A stretch of DNA of 53,663 nt from Woeseia sp037968755 (GTDB taxonomy: Bacteria > Pseudomonadota > Gammaproteobacteria > Steroidobacterales > Woeseiaceae), in the NCBI GenBank assembly GCA_037968755.1, contig JBBKWB010000032.1:1-53663 (forward strand). Reading direction: 5' to 3'. Shown in pieces: positions 33,465 through 41,603 of this stretch; the first letter of the stretch is position 1, and each line of letters begins with the position of its first letter. The position numbers and the translations under genes are program-made. Under the pieces are notes generated by a model. The model was not told where the DNA came from, ran no database searches, and worked only from the letters and a program-made list of their open reading frames with translations.

Positions 33465-34531
33465 GACGACTGCGCGTTTCGTGTTCGCTCGCTGTCCAGC
33501 AGGGCTCGCTTGCGCTCAACACCCCAGCGGTAGCCGCCAATGCTGCCGTCTCCGCGTAAAACCCGGTGGCAGGGGATTAACACGCCGATGCGATTCGCTC
33601 CACAAGCCGAAGCGGCGGCGCGTACCGCCTTCGGTTTGTCGATACCCTTGGCCAGTTCGCCATAGCTGACAACGTCGCCCTCGCGAACGCTCAACAGGAA
33701 GCGCCACACCTGCATCTGGAATGCCGTGCCACGCAGATCCAGCGGGAGATCCGGCCGTGGTTCTCCCTCACCAATGTGGGCGTCCAGCTGTGCCAGCCAG
33801 GCATCGAGCTCGGGCGCACGTTCCGCTGCCGAAGGCGTCAAAGTTGCTTCCGGAAACTCGGCGCCGAGTTGAGTAAGCAGCTCAGCCTTACTGCTGCCAA
33901 ATTGCACAAAGCACACACCTTTGTCGGTTGCAGCCATCAGCAACGGGCCGAGCGCACTCCGCCGATAAGCAAACGAAATATTCTCGCCGGCGCCACCTTT
34001 GCGATAGGCCTGCGGCGTCATGCCGATATTGGTCGCTGCACGGCCGTAAACCCGACTGGTCGAACCGAAGCCGGCGTCGTGAATAGCCTGGGTCACTGGC
34101 TTGCCGCGTTTCAAGGCGTTCTTGAACCCGCGCATTCTCACAGCGTCCTGGTAGGCCTTGGGGGATATCCCGAACGCGGCCTTAAAATTCCGCTGTAGCC
34201 GCGATTCTGAGAGGCCGGCACCTTTGGCCAGTGACCGCAGGGTAATGGCCTCGTCCGCATGTGCTTCGATGAAACGCGCGGTTTCGATAAGTCGACTTAA
34301 ACCTGCCGTCAGTTCCAGCGGCTTGCAACGCTTGCAGGGGCGAAAACCGCCAACCAACGCAGCCTGTGTGTTCACAAAGAATCGCAAATTTTCTGGCCGC
34401 GCCGGTCGCGCCGCGCAGGAGGGTCGGCAGAATACGCCCGTCGTGATGACGCCATAATAGAAGCGGCCATCGTACTCCTGGTTGCGCGCGGTGATCGCAT
34501 TGCGCATTTTCTGTTCGGTTGGCAGTGACAT
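33461..34531 (-). CDS. ada: Ada: methyl-sensing regulator / O6-methylguanine-DNA methyltransferase
   Basis: A 356-residue protein that repairs methyl phosphotriesters and O6-methylguanine and then, once methylated, activates the adaptive response. Domains in order: the zinc-binding N-Ada domain with C35 (methyl acceptor in the family), C39, C66 and C69 in VFCRPSCAAR and FRPCKRCK; an AraC-type helix-turn-helix (about 80-175, GLSESRLQRNFKAAFGISPKAY); the Ogt domain ending with the acceptor PCHRV (C321) followed by GSIGGYRWG. I place the start at the ATG at 34531, with GGAATGAAG before it, because the longer frame adds 45 non-homologous residues. It is the first gene of an operon with the DUF2086 oxygenase. 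No clear Ada-box could be identified upstream. Confidence 0.95.
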   Translation of the reverse strand: MSLPTEQKMRNAITARNQEYDGRFYYGVITTGVFCRPSCAARPARPENLRFFVNTQAALVGGFRPCKRCKPLELTAGLSRLIETARFIEAHADEAITLRSLAKGAGLSESRLQRNFKAAFGISPKAYQDAVRMRGFKNALKRGKPVTQAIHDAGFGSTSRVYGRAATNIGMTPQAYRKGGAGENISFAYRRSALGPLLMAATDKGVCFVQFGSSKAELLTQLGAEFPEATLTPSAAERAPELDAWLAQLDAHIGEGEPRPDLPLDLRGTAFQMQVWRFLLSVREGDVVSYGELAKGIDKPKAVRAAASACGANRIGVLIPCHRVLRGDGSIGGYRWGVERKRALLDSERTRNAQSS

Positions 34532-34841
34532 GGGCTTCATTCCGGTTGTTGGTGGCAGCATAGCAGCCGATAGGGTTTTGTTGTCAGCGAGGCCGAATCC
34601 TGCCGGGTGGGAAACACCGGAATCGGCGTTAGCTTGCGAACTGAAAACGTATACTGCTTTGTGCATGATTGGGTGCTCGACAATGCTGGAGTGTCATTTG
34701 ACGACGTTGGGCTTTCGAGCGCTATCCGCTTCCTGCCGCACAATTGAGATCGCGTCCGAAGCGATTGGACGAGTGCCGAAGGTGCCGTGGAAATACTGGT
34801 ACTCTGCTCCTGACAGGCGCATGCACACATAAGGAATCGAG
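34532..34841. other. 310-base intergenic region between divergent ada and dehalogenase genes
   Basis: Two divergent genes must have promoters here, but I see no clear -35/-10 pair. A weak 5-bp inverted repeat (CGTCC / GGACG, 9-base spacer) lies near 34757-34775. No convincing coding sequence or RNA is present. Confidence 0.4.
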
Positions 34842-35771
34842 ATGAGTATTGAGTCACTACGCACACCGGACGATCGATTCACCGGGCTCTCCGGTTGGCC
34901 GTATGCGCCACACTATGTTGATGACCTCGACGGCTATTCCGGGCTGCGCATGCACTACGTAGATGAGGGCCCGCGAGATGCAGACGTAACGTTCCTGTGC
35001 ATTCACGGTGAACCGAGCTGGGCCTATCTGTTTCGCAAAATGATTCCCGTATTGGCTGGCGATAATAAGCACCGCGTGGTCGCCGTGGATATGTTCGGCT
35101 TCGGTCGCTCAGACAAGCCGGTGGACGACGAGGTTTACACCTATCATTTTCATCGCAACGCCTTGCTGGCATTTGTCGAGAAGCTGGATCTCAGCAATGT
35201 CTGCCTGGTCGTGCAGGACTGGGGTGGCTTGCTTGGGCTGACCTTGCCGATGGCAGCAGCGGATCGATACTCGCGTCTGCTCATCATGAATACGGGATTG
35301 CCAGCGGGCGAAGATGCAGGCAAAGGCTTTTCGGAATGGCGTGCATTCAATCGGTCGCAGCCCGATCTCGATGTCGGCAAGCTAATGGAGCGCTCGACAC
35401 CTGTATTGAGTAGAGACGAAGTTGAGGCTTACAACGCACCGTTTCCGGATCAGTCCTACAAGGCGGGTGTCAGGCGCTTTCCGGAGCTCGTGATGCTGAA
35501 GGAATACGGCGCGTCCGAATTGACGCCAGCCGCCGCGGAAGGCGTTGCTACGTCACTGCAGGCACGCAAGTTCTGGGCGGCGGATTGGCGCGGCGACAGT
35601 TTTATGGCGATCGGCATGCAGGATCCGGTACTGGGTCCGCCCGTCATGCAGCAAATGCACGCTATGATCAAAGGCTGCCCGCCGCCGCTGGAGGTCGCTG
35701 ATGCGGGTCATTTTGTGCAGGAATGGGGCGAACCGGTTGCGCGCGCCGCAATGAAATCATTCGGGCTGTAG
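34842..35771 (+). CDS. haloalkane dehalogenase (HLD-I type)
   Basis: A 309-residue alpha/beta hydrolase that cleaves carbon-halogen bonds by nucleophilic displacement. The catalytic pentad of subfamily HLD-I can be placed: nucleophile D126 with halide-stabilising W127 (VVQDWGG), second Trp W166 (GFSEWRAF), acid D261 (GMQDPVLG) and base H290 (DAGHFVQEWGE). The oxyanion region HGEPSWAYLFRKM (54-66) and MFGFGRSDKP (84-93) are also canonical. Length equals DhlA-type enzymes (310). AAGGA six bases before the ATG gives the start. The natural substrate is unknown; marine bacteria meet many haloalkanes. It is divergent from ada across a 310-base gap and stands alone. Confidence 0.94.
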   Translation: MSIESLRTPDDRFTGLSGWPYAPHYVDDLDGYSGLRMHYVDEGPRDADVTFLCIHGEPSWAYLFRKMIPVLAGDNKHRVVAVDMFGFGRSDKPVDDEVYTYHFHRNALLAFVEKLDLSNVCLVVQDWGGLLGLTLPMAAADRYSRLLIMNTGLPAGEDAGKGFSEWRAFNRSQPDLDVGKLMERSTPVLSRDEVEAYNAPFPDQSYKAGVRRFPELVMLKEYGASELTPAAAEGVATSLQARKFWAADWRGDSFMAIGMQDPVLGPPVMQQMHAMIKGCPPPLEVADAGHFVQEWGEPVARAAMKSFGL

Positions 35772-36045
35772 TCTGGATCAAGCAGCCCCTGTTTAGCGCA
35801 CCGATTCTACAAGGTCGCTCAGCAAACCAATCTCGCGATTCCGTGGTGCCGGTTCAGCATTAGTTCAGGCCGCATGCGACATCATCCTGTCGCCAGATCA
35901 AGACAGTCGGCTTAGTTATAAAATGCAGAACTTTCACGAATGTTGCTGTCGTACCTGTTGCGGCGGGCATTCTTCCAGATCAATTATCAGTTGGTGTAGG
36001 CGAAGTCGAGCCCTTATTCGTTTACATTTTGAACCAGGAGTTACC

Positions 36046-36609
36046 ATGCGCAAACTCACAATTGCCACGATGGCACTGCTCGCTATCAGCCTGAATGCTG
36101 AGGCGGGCGACAACGGTGTCTATCTTGGTGCGGCATTAAGTCGCAGCACTATTGATACCGACAGCGACTTTTTCGGTTTCCGATATCAAGACGACGATAC
36201 CGCTTATAAGTTTATCGGCGGAATCCGGCCTTTCGACTCGCTGGCGATCGAAGTCAACTACGTGGATTTCGGTAACATCATCTTCGACGATCGCGCTATA
36301 GACGGTTTTCGCTCGGAGTTCGAGACAAAGGCAATCGACGCTTCGGCGGTTGTGTTCGTTGGCGGCCCGGTTGTCGAATTGTTTGGCAAGATTGGCGCCG
36401 TTTACTGGGATGCTGACTCGGTGCTGCAGGGCGGAATCGGCGGCTTGGATTTGCGCAACAGCGACTCCGGTGCCGACATCACCTGGGGCGCGGGCGTGCA
36501 GGCGCAACTCGCCAGCATCGCGCTGCGGCTCGAGTATGAGAACTTCAATATATCGGATACGGACAAGGTCGAACTCTGGTCACTCGGTTTTACCTATACA
36601 TTTCTCTGA
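36046..36609 (+). CDS. small outer-membrane beta-barrel protein
   Basis: A 187-residue protein with a Sec signal (MRKLTIATMALLAISLNAEAG) and a mature part made of amphipathic beta strands, ending in a strand with terminal aromatic residues (LWSLGFTYTFL). Strands such as GVYLGAALSRS, YKFIGGIRPF, LAIEVNYVDFG, ASAVVFVGG, ELFGKIGAVYWDAD, and SIALRLEYENF suggest an 8-stranded barrel of the OmpX/OmpA-like 'outer membrane beta-barrel' class. AGGAG five bases before the ATG is a strong Shine-Dalgarno and excludes longer starts. Followed by a terminator hairpin. Function unknown (adhesion or structural roles are common in the class). Confidence 0.88.
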   Translation: MRKLTIATMALLAISLNAEAGDNGVYLGAALSRSTIDTDSDFFGFRYQDDDTAYKFIGGIRPFDSLAIEVNYVDFGNIIFDDRAIDGFRSEFETKAIDASAVVFVGGPVVELFGKIGAVYWDADSVLQGGIGGLDLRNSDSGADITWGAGVQAQLASIALRLEYENFNISDTDKVELWSLGFTYTFL

Positions 36610-36621
36610 TAGTGAATGCCG

Positions 36622-36663
36622 TTAACACCGGAGCCGACTCGGCTCGGCTCTCGTGTTAATTTT
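36622..36663 (+). terminator. terminator after outer-membrane barrel gene
   Basis: A long hairpin with arms TTAACAC...GAGCCG and CGGCTC...GTGTTAA (two mismatched positions in the middle) ends in AATTTTG, 13 bases after the stop. Confidence 0.65.
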
Positions 36664-36800
36664 GCGCCCCTAAGCGCAGAGTGCGGCCACCTGAGCCGCG
36701 AGAATTTAGCAAAAGCGAAGATTCGCCGCTGCGGGTCATGCCATAATTGCTCCCCGTGCCAGTCTGTAAACCGCAGTAATGGCGCGAGGAGGTTCGAGCG

Positions 36801-38093
36801 TTGAGTAAGACGGCCCTGATCGTTGATGACTCGAAGTCGGCACGCGTCGTCTTGAAGCGCATGCTCGAAACCTATGACCTCACTGTGGACACAACAGAGT
36901 CCGCTGAAGAGGCGCTCGACTATCTCGTCAGCCATCGTCCCGATGTCATCTTCATGGATCATCTGATGCCCGGTATGGACGGCTTTGAGGCCGTCAGTGC
37001 AATCAAGAAGAATCCCGATACAGCCATGATTCCGATCATGATGTACACCTCGCAAGAAGGCGAAGTGTACGTCGGCCAGGCGCGTGCGCTGGGTGCCGTT
37101 GGCGTTCTGCCGAAGACGGTTAAACCAGTGGAAGTTTCCAAGGTGCTGGCATCCTTGCACCTGGCGGAAGAGCCGCCGGAATCCGCAGTGCAGCAACCTG
37201 CTGCGGAGACAACTACAGAACAGCCAGGCGATGAATCATTGCCTGACAAAAACCTGCGCTTATTGCTGCAAGATCTGTTTGACCAGCAACGGGTAATCTT
37301 GCAGCGAGAGCTGCGTGATACGTACAGTGATCTTGCGGCGAGATTTATCAGCGAGATGCCGCCGCACCAGGATGAGCCGGCTACACTCGCGGCCGCTGGC
37401 CTGGAAGAAGAGCAAGGCACTTCGCGCTGGCTGGCCGTACTGCTGATCGCTGTGCTGGTTTTCGTTCTGGTGCTGTTCTTGCAGCAGCGCGAGCTTGCGG
37501 ATCTGCGCCAGCAGAACGCACAGTTGGCGGATCACCTCGTTAGCCAGCCGATAGAAAATAATCAGCAACAAAGTATTGCCGGCTTTCAACGCGCGCTCGA
37601 TAACAATCGTGTTGCAATGATTGATGCCCTGGAGTGGGGCGTAAACCAGTCATCTGCTTACGCGTGGGATCAGATTCCGTTGGGCGAGTATCGCCTGCAA
37701 ATATTCGAGCAATTGTTCTCCCGGCTGGTCGCCATTGGTTACACCGGGACAATCGCTGTTGAAGTGCACGCTGGCGATTTTTGCATGGTCGATGATGGTC
37801 GCGGTTTACTCGTACTCGCGCCCGAAGAATCGCCTGCGGCAGATTGCGATCAAATAGGCTTTGATCCGGTTGAGTCATTAAGTGTGGGATATCGGCAGTC
37901 AGTCGGCTTCGCAAATTTTGTCGTGATGGCCGAAGAGCGCAGCGGTGGTGTCATCGGGTTTATCATCTCATCTGCCGGCGACCGGCAGCCGCGGCTTGCC
38001 TATCCGGACACAACCGTCGGCGTCTCAGCTGGCGAATGGAACAGCATCGCGGCGCAGAATCAGCGTGTGGTTGTAACCCTCAGTCCAGAATGA
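36801..38093 (+). CDS. membrane-anchored response-regulator receiver protein
   Basis: A 430-residue protein with an unusual layout. Residues 1-120 are a CheY-like receiver with the acidic pocket D9/D10, phospho-acceptor D53 (VIFMDHLMPGMDG), T83 and K105 (LPKT). A Pro/Glu-rich linker (122-150) and a helical stretch follow, then one transmembrane helix at about 210-227 (WLAVLLIAVLVFVLVLF), a short coiled coil (228-250, QQRELADLRQQNAQLADHL) and a C-terminal ~170-residue domain, presumably periplasmic, with two cysteines (GDFCMVDDG, AADCDQIGF). I do not recognise that domain. Receivers are almost always soluble, so a phosphorylation signal crossing the membrane outward is implied. TTG start with a strong GAGGAGG eight bases upstream. 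No histidine kinase is nearby. Confidence 0.87.
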   Translation: MSKTALIVDDSKSARVVLKRMLETYDLTVDTTESAEEALDYLVSHRPDVIFMDHLMPGMDGFEAVSAIKKNPDTAMIPIMMYTSQEGEVYVGQARALGAVGVLPKTVKPVEVSKVLASLHLAEEPPESAVQQPAAETTTEQPGDESLPDKNLRLLLQDLFDQQRVILQRELRDTYSDLAARFISEMPPHQDEPATLAAAGLEEEQGTSRWLAVLLIAVLVFVLVLFLQQRELADLRQQNAQLADHLVSQPIENNQQQSIAGFQRALDNNRVAMIDALEWGVNQSSAYAWDQIPLGEYRLQIFEQLFSRLVAIGYTGTIAVEVHAGDFCMVDDGRGLLVLAPEESPAADCDQIGFDPVESLSVGYRQSVGFANFVVMAEERSGGVIGFIISSAGDRQPRLAYPDTTVGVSAGEWNSIAAQNQRVVVTLSPE

Positions 38094-38121
38094 GTTCAGG
38101 CAGCGTGGTCGATAGTCATGA

Positions 38122-38304
38122 GAAACCATAACCGGCAATGCGGCGGCGGCCGTTGTCGATGCGCTGCAGAAAGAGCATGGTGTTGCCTTGGGCAGGCTTG
38201 AGCCGCATGGCGTCGGTCCGCTTGTGCCCACATTCAATAACGGTAGTGATGCTGGCAAAACGAAGAACAGGCGAGTGGAATTGGTTGAGCGACTGGAACC
38301 TTGA
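38122..38304 (+). pseudogene. remnant of an OmpA-like C-terminal domain
   Basis: In one frame, 60 codons end with a stop: ...AAAVVDALQKEHGVALGRL, then HGVGPLVPTFNNGSDAG, then KNRRVELVERLEP. This matches the C-terminal part of the OmpA/MotB peptidoglycan-binding fold (the AVVDALxxxxGV...VGP...NRRVELV pattern). The domain starts abruptly: a stop codon lies immediately upstream in frame at 38119, no start codon is available, and the usual GHTDNxG half is missing or frameshifted (a VVDSHEKP trace occurs in another frame). It therefore looks like a decaying gene. It sits between the receiver protein and the dienelactone hydrolase, ending 30 bases before the latter's start. Confidence 0.6.
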
Positions 38305-38334
38305 GAATCAGGTCACAAGATCGGAGATAACAAG

Positions 38335-39216
38335 ATGAGCGACAGCAAAAATGAGTCCGCAGTTTATGAGTTGTATGACAAGTATTGTCACGGGTTTCTG
38401 ACGCGCCGGCAGTTCTTCGAGCGCTCCGCCGCACTGACGGTGGGCGGCATTTCAGCGCTGGCAATTGCAGAAAGCCTGCTGCCGAACTACGCAGAAGCCG
38501 CGACGATTTCATTTACCGACGAAAGAATCAAAGCGCGTTACGTCAGCTACGCGTCACCCGGTGGTTCCTCCGGCGAGATGCGCGGCTATCTAGTGCAGCC
38601 TGCAGGCGACGGACCGTTCCCGGTCGTATTGGTAATACATGAGAATCGCGGCCTGAACCCGTATGTTGAAGACGTTGCACGCCGTGCGGCGGTGGACGGA
38701 TTCCTGGCGCTGGCACCGGATGTTCTGTCACCTATCGGTGGCTATCCAGGCAATGATGATGATGGCCGCACGATGCAGGCCAGTCTTGACGACGACAAAA
38801 AGCGTCAGGATATGGTGAACAGTGCGCGTTACCTGAAAGTGCACAAACTGTCGACGGGCAAGCTCGGTGCTACCGGTTTCTGCTGGGGCGGCAGTACGAC
38901 CAATGCCCTGGCCGTCATTCTTGGCGACGACCTTGATGCCGGCGCACCTTACTACGGGGGCGCGGCGGCTACTGCTGATGTGCCGAAAATCAGCGCACCG
39001 CTGCAAATTCACTATGCCGAGGATGATGAACGAGTCAATGCCATGCGTCCGGAATACGCGGCTGCGTTGACAGCGAACGGTGTTGAATTCGAAATGCACG
39101 AGTATCCTGGAACCCGGCATGGCTTCCACAACAACTCGACGCCACGTTACAACGAGGAAGCCGCGAAGCTGGCCTGGGACAGGACGATTGCATTCTTTCG
39201 CAAACATCTTGTCTGA
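38335..39216 (+). CDS. dienelactone hydrolase-family enzyme with Tat signal
   Basis: A 293-residue alpha/beta hydrolase of the dienelactone hydrolase family, which opens lactone or ester bonds. Catalytic residues: E103 in IHENRG, C183 in GFCWGG (Cys nucleophile), D231 region (AEDDERV) and H262 in RHGFHN. The N-terminus (21-50) has FLTRRQFFERSAALTVGGI, a twin-arginine signal within a 20-residue cytoplasmic leader, so the enzyme is exported folded through Tat. Exported DLHs are common in Proteobacteria, with unknown substrates. The ATG at 38335 follows ataacaag (weak Shine-Dalgarno). It is flanked by an OmpA remnant and a TPR-sulfotransferase on the opposite strand. Confidence 0.93.
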   Translation: MSDSKNESAVYELYDKYCHGFLTRRQFFERSAALTVGGISALAIAESLLPNYAEAATISFTDERIKARYVSYASPGGSSGEMRGYLVQPAGDGPFPVVLVIHENRGLNPYVEDVARRAAVDGFLALAPDVLSPIGGYPGNDDDGRTMQASLDDDKKRQDMVNSARYLKVHKLSTGKLGATGFCWGGSTTNALAVILGDDLDAGAPYYGGAAATADVPKISAPLQIHYAEDDERVNAMRPEYAAALTANGVEFEMHEYPGTRHGFHNNSTPRYNEEAAKLAWDRTIAFFRKHLV

Positions 39217-39324
39217 GATGCTGGCGCTGCGCCTGGTTAAGCAGGCAGGGGCAACAGCTGGGTTGAACTGAAAATTGCTAGCAACAAACCTGAAGTTCGT
39301 AATGTTCAGGCCGTCGCTACGCAA

Positions 39325-41331
39325 TCAGTCAATTGGGTAGCGTTCGAGTACAGGGCCCAGTGCCACTTTGAGTGGCTCAAGGTGTTTCTCAAAATTGCGC
39401 CATTGCTCCAGGCCGTCTTTGTAGATCGGCTTGCGCACCTGCTCGGAGCTTGGCGTGCGAACTGCGCGTTTGGTTTCGTAAAAACGCAGGCACTGTTCTT
39501 CGAATTCGAGGCCGCAATAGTCGAGTAACTTGCGTATCTCGGTCTCGTTGTCGGCCACCATGTCTTCGTATTGAACCCGATGCACACGCCCAGGCAGCAC
39601 GCTGTCCCAGTGGTCCATCAGGCTGACGTAATTGCGATAGTAGCGACCGAGGTCGGTCAGGTCGTAAGTGAACGTCTGGCCCCGGGCAAACAGCTGTTTG
39701 TAACAGGAGAAGCAGCCCGCCATCGGGTGGCGACGGGCGTCAATGATCTTCGCGTTAGGCAACAACAAGTGAATCAACCCAATATGCTGGAAGTTGTTGG
39801 GCATCTTGTCGATGAAATAAGGCGTGCCGTGGCGCTGCATTAAGGTGCTTTCAATATAGCCATCGCCCAGCTCGCGTGCCTGTTCCTGCGTCAGTCGGGT
39901 GAGGATCTCAGGGTAGTAGGACGCAGGATTCTTGCGGGATTTCTCGCCCAGCTTGCGCGAGATCGCGATAATGTCAGGCAGTTCCGCAGTGCCTTCAACC
40001 TGGCTGTGGCTTGCCAGGATTTGCTCAAGCAGTGTCGAACCTGCCCGCGGCAGGCCAACCACAAAGATCGGGTCTTTCGCCGACGATCCCCAGCCGTCAC
40101 GTTCTGCGAAATATTCGGCGGACAGCGTCTTGATCTGGCGCGCGGTATTCACGACATTGATCTTCGCGCTATAGGCGTGATGTTTGCGGCGTATCGAGTT
40201 GCCGCGGTCATAGAAATGAAACGCTTCGGTATACTCTTTTCGATCCTCATAGGCTTTGCCGAGAGAAAACGCGAGATGCGACTGTTCTTCGGGATCGCCG
40301 TCGTCGACGATTTGCGCACGCATGTTGCGAATATCGTCGTCCGTAAAGCGAATTGTCTTCAGGTTCGCAAGGCTCCAATAGGCCTCACCAGCGCTGGGGC
40401 TAAGCTCAATACTGCGACGATAGGCGTCGACACCTTCTTCGAGTCGGCCTACCGACTTCAATGTGTGGCCGTAATTCATGTGCGCCGCAGATTGTTGTGG
40501 ATAGTCTTTAAGAATGCGCTCGTACAATTTCAGCGCAGGCTGGTGATCGCCTTTGCGAACCAGGATCGTGCCTTTCAGGATCAGGTAATTCGGGTTATTC
40601 GGTTCGGCCAGCAATAGTTTGTCGATCTGCTCAAGCGCGAGATCGAGCTCATTGCGCCTGAATAACACAACCGCGTAGCCATGGCGCGCGAGGTGAAACC
40701 CCGGAGCAAGTTGCAGGCAGCGCTCCAGCAGGTTGCTCGCATCTTCGATCTGGCCGACTTTGATGCCGATTGAGGCAAGCATACGAATAGCGACCACATC
40801 AACCGGGTCTTTCTTCAATACATCGCGAGTCAGTTGCTCTGCTTTGGCGAGATTGCCATTGCGGAGAAACTTCGCAGCGTCGTTTAATTCCGGGTGCCGC
40901 GTTGACAATGCCAGGTGTTTCTCGAAAGCCTCCTCGGCGGCGGTCGTATCGCCGGCAGCACTGAGTTGATCGCCAAGCGAACGCCAGGCGCCGGCGTGAC
41001 TGGAATCGATAGAAACGGCTTTCTTGAGGGCGGCAATCGCTGCATCGCCGCGGCCTGCCGCGCCCAGGATCAATCCGTACTCGTGCAACAGGTCAGCGGA
41101 CTCTTGCAGCCGCGACAACATGGGTTCCAGTATGCCGAGGGCCTTTTCCGGTTCGCCGAGCAAGCGCCAGGCCACTGCCAGGATCTTGGCGGCTGCGTCG
41201 GAGCCCGGGTGCCTGGCAATCAGTTGTTCGGCGAGGCTGCGCGCAGTGGCAGGGTCAGCCTGTAACGCGTCGACGGCTTGCTTTAGTTCGTCCTGTAACG
41301 GTTCGGCAGCAGATTGATTCGCGCTTGGCAT
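39325..41331 (-). CDS. TPR-containing sulfotransferase
   Basis: A 668-residue protein. The first ~390 residues are tetratricopeptide repeats (about ten helix pairs; e.g. ALNxxAxxxxxxGRLEEGVDAYRRSIELSP). The last ~245 form a PAPS-dependent sulfotransferase domain: 5'-phosphosulfate loop PIFVVGLPRAGSTLLEQ (about 420-436), then SQVEGTAELPDI, the 3'-phosphate-binding region DARRHPMAGCFSCYKQLF, and VQYEDMVADNETEIRKLLDYCGL. This TPR-Sulfotransfer layout is common in marine Alpha- and Gammaproteobacteria. The loop resembles tyrosylprotein sulfotransferases, so proteins or peptides may be the acceptors; that is inference. The start at 41331 leaves MPSANQSAAEPLQDELKQ; a longer frame (41427) adds 32 Cys-rich residues of no family similarity. 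It is divergent from the TonB receptor gene. Confidence 0.92.
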   Translation of the reverse strand: MPSANQSAAEPLQDELKQAVDALQADPATARSLAEQLIARHPGSDAAAKILAVAWRLLGEPEKALGILEPMLSRLQESADLLHEYGLILGAAGRGDAAIAALKKAVSIDSSHAGAWRSLGDQLSAAGDTTAAEEAFEKHLALSTRHPELNDAAKFLRNGNLAKAEQLTRDVLKKDPVDVVAIRMLASIGIKVGQIEDASNLLERCLQLAPGFHLARHGYAVVLFRRNELDLALEQIDKLLLAEPNNPNYLILKGTILVRKGDHQPALKLYERILKDYPQQSAAHMNYGHTLKSVGRLEEGVDAYRRSIELSPSAGEAYWSLANLKTIRFTDDDIRNMRAQIVDDGDPEEQSHLAFSLGKAYEDRKEYTEAFHFYDRGNSIRRKHHAYSAKINVVNTARQIKTLSAEYFAERDGWGSSAKDPIFVVGLPRAGSTLLEQILASHSQVEGTAELPDIIAISRKLGEKSRKNPASYYPEILTRLTQEQARELGDGYIESTLMQRHGTPYFIDKMPNNFQHIGLIHLLLPNAKIIDARRHPMAGCFSCYKQLFARGQTFTYDLTDLGRYYRNYVSLMDHWDSVLPGRVHRVQYEDMVADNETEIRKLLDYCGLEFEEQCLRFYETKRAVRTPSSEQVRKPIYKDGLEQWRNFEKHLEPLKVALGPVLERYPID

Positions 41332-41603
41332 GGCAGGGTCCGTTGGAAATTTCACATTGTGACAGCGCTGATAAGTCGTATTCGTTACATTTCTGCAACA
41401 AAATTGCGAGTCCGCGGTCATAGCCACTGGTAATAGCTGAAATAGCCGTCAATTATTACGCGACGATATATTTCCTGCCAGTGATCGCTGCTATTATGAG
41501 ACCGCTGGTTGCGAATTCACAACGCCGCACTGGTACCCGCAGCCGAGACATGCCGAACGCTGTGTTGGATGTTACGGGCCAATACTACATGGGGGATAGA
41601 ACA

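Noticed and set aside
34532..34841. Ada-box promoter element
   Set aside because: I looked for an AAAGCGCA-type site upstream of ada on the minus strand and did not find a convincing match.
34694..34882. 62-codon minus-strand frame upstream of the dehalogenase
   Set aside because: Overlaps the dehalogenase start, has no ribosome binding site and no family resemblance.
40006..40617. 203-codon plus-strand open frame
   Set aside because: Antisense to the TPR-sulfotransferase and composed of the complement of TPR helices.
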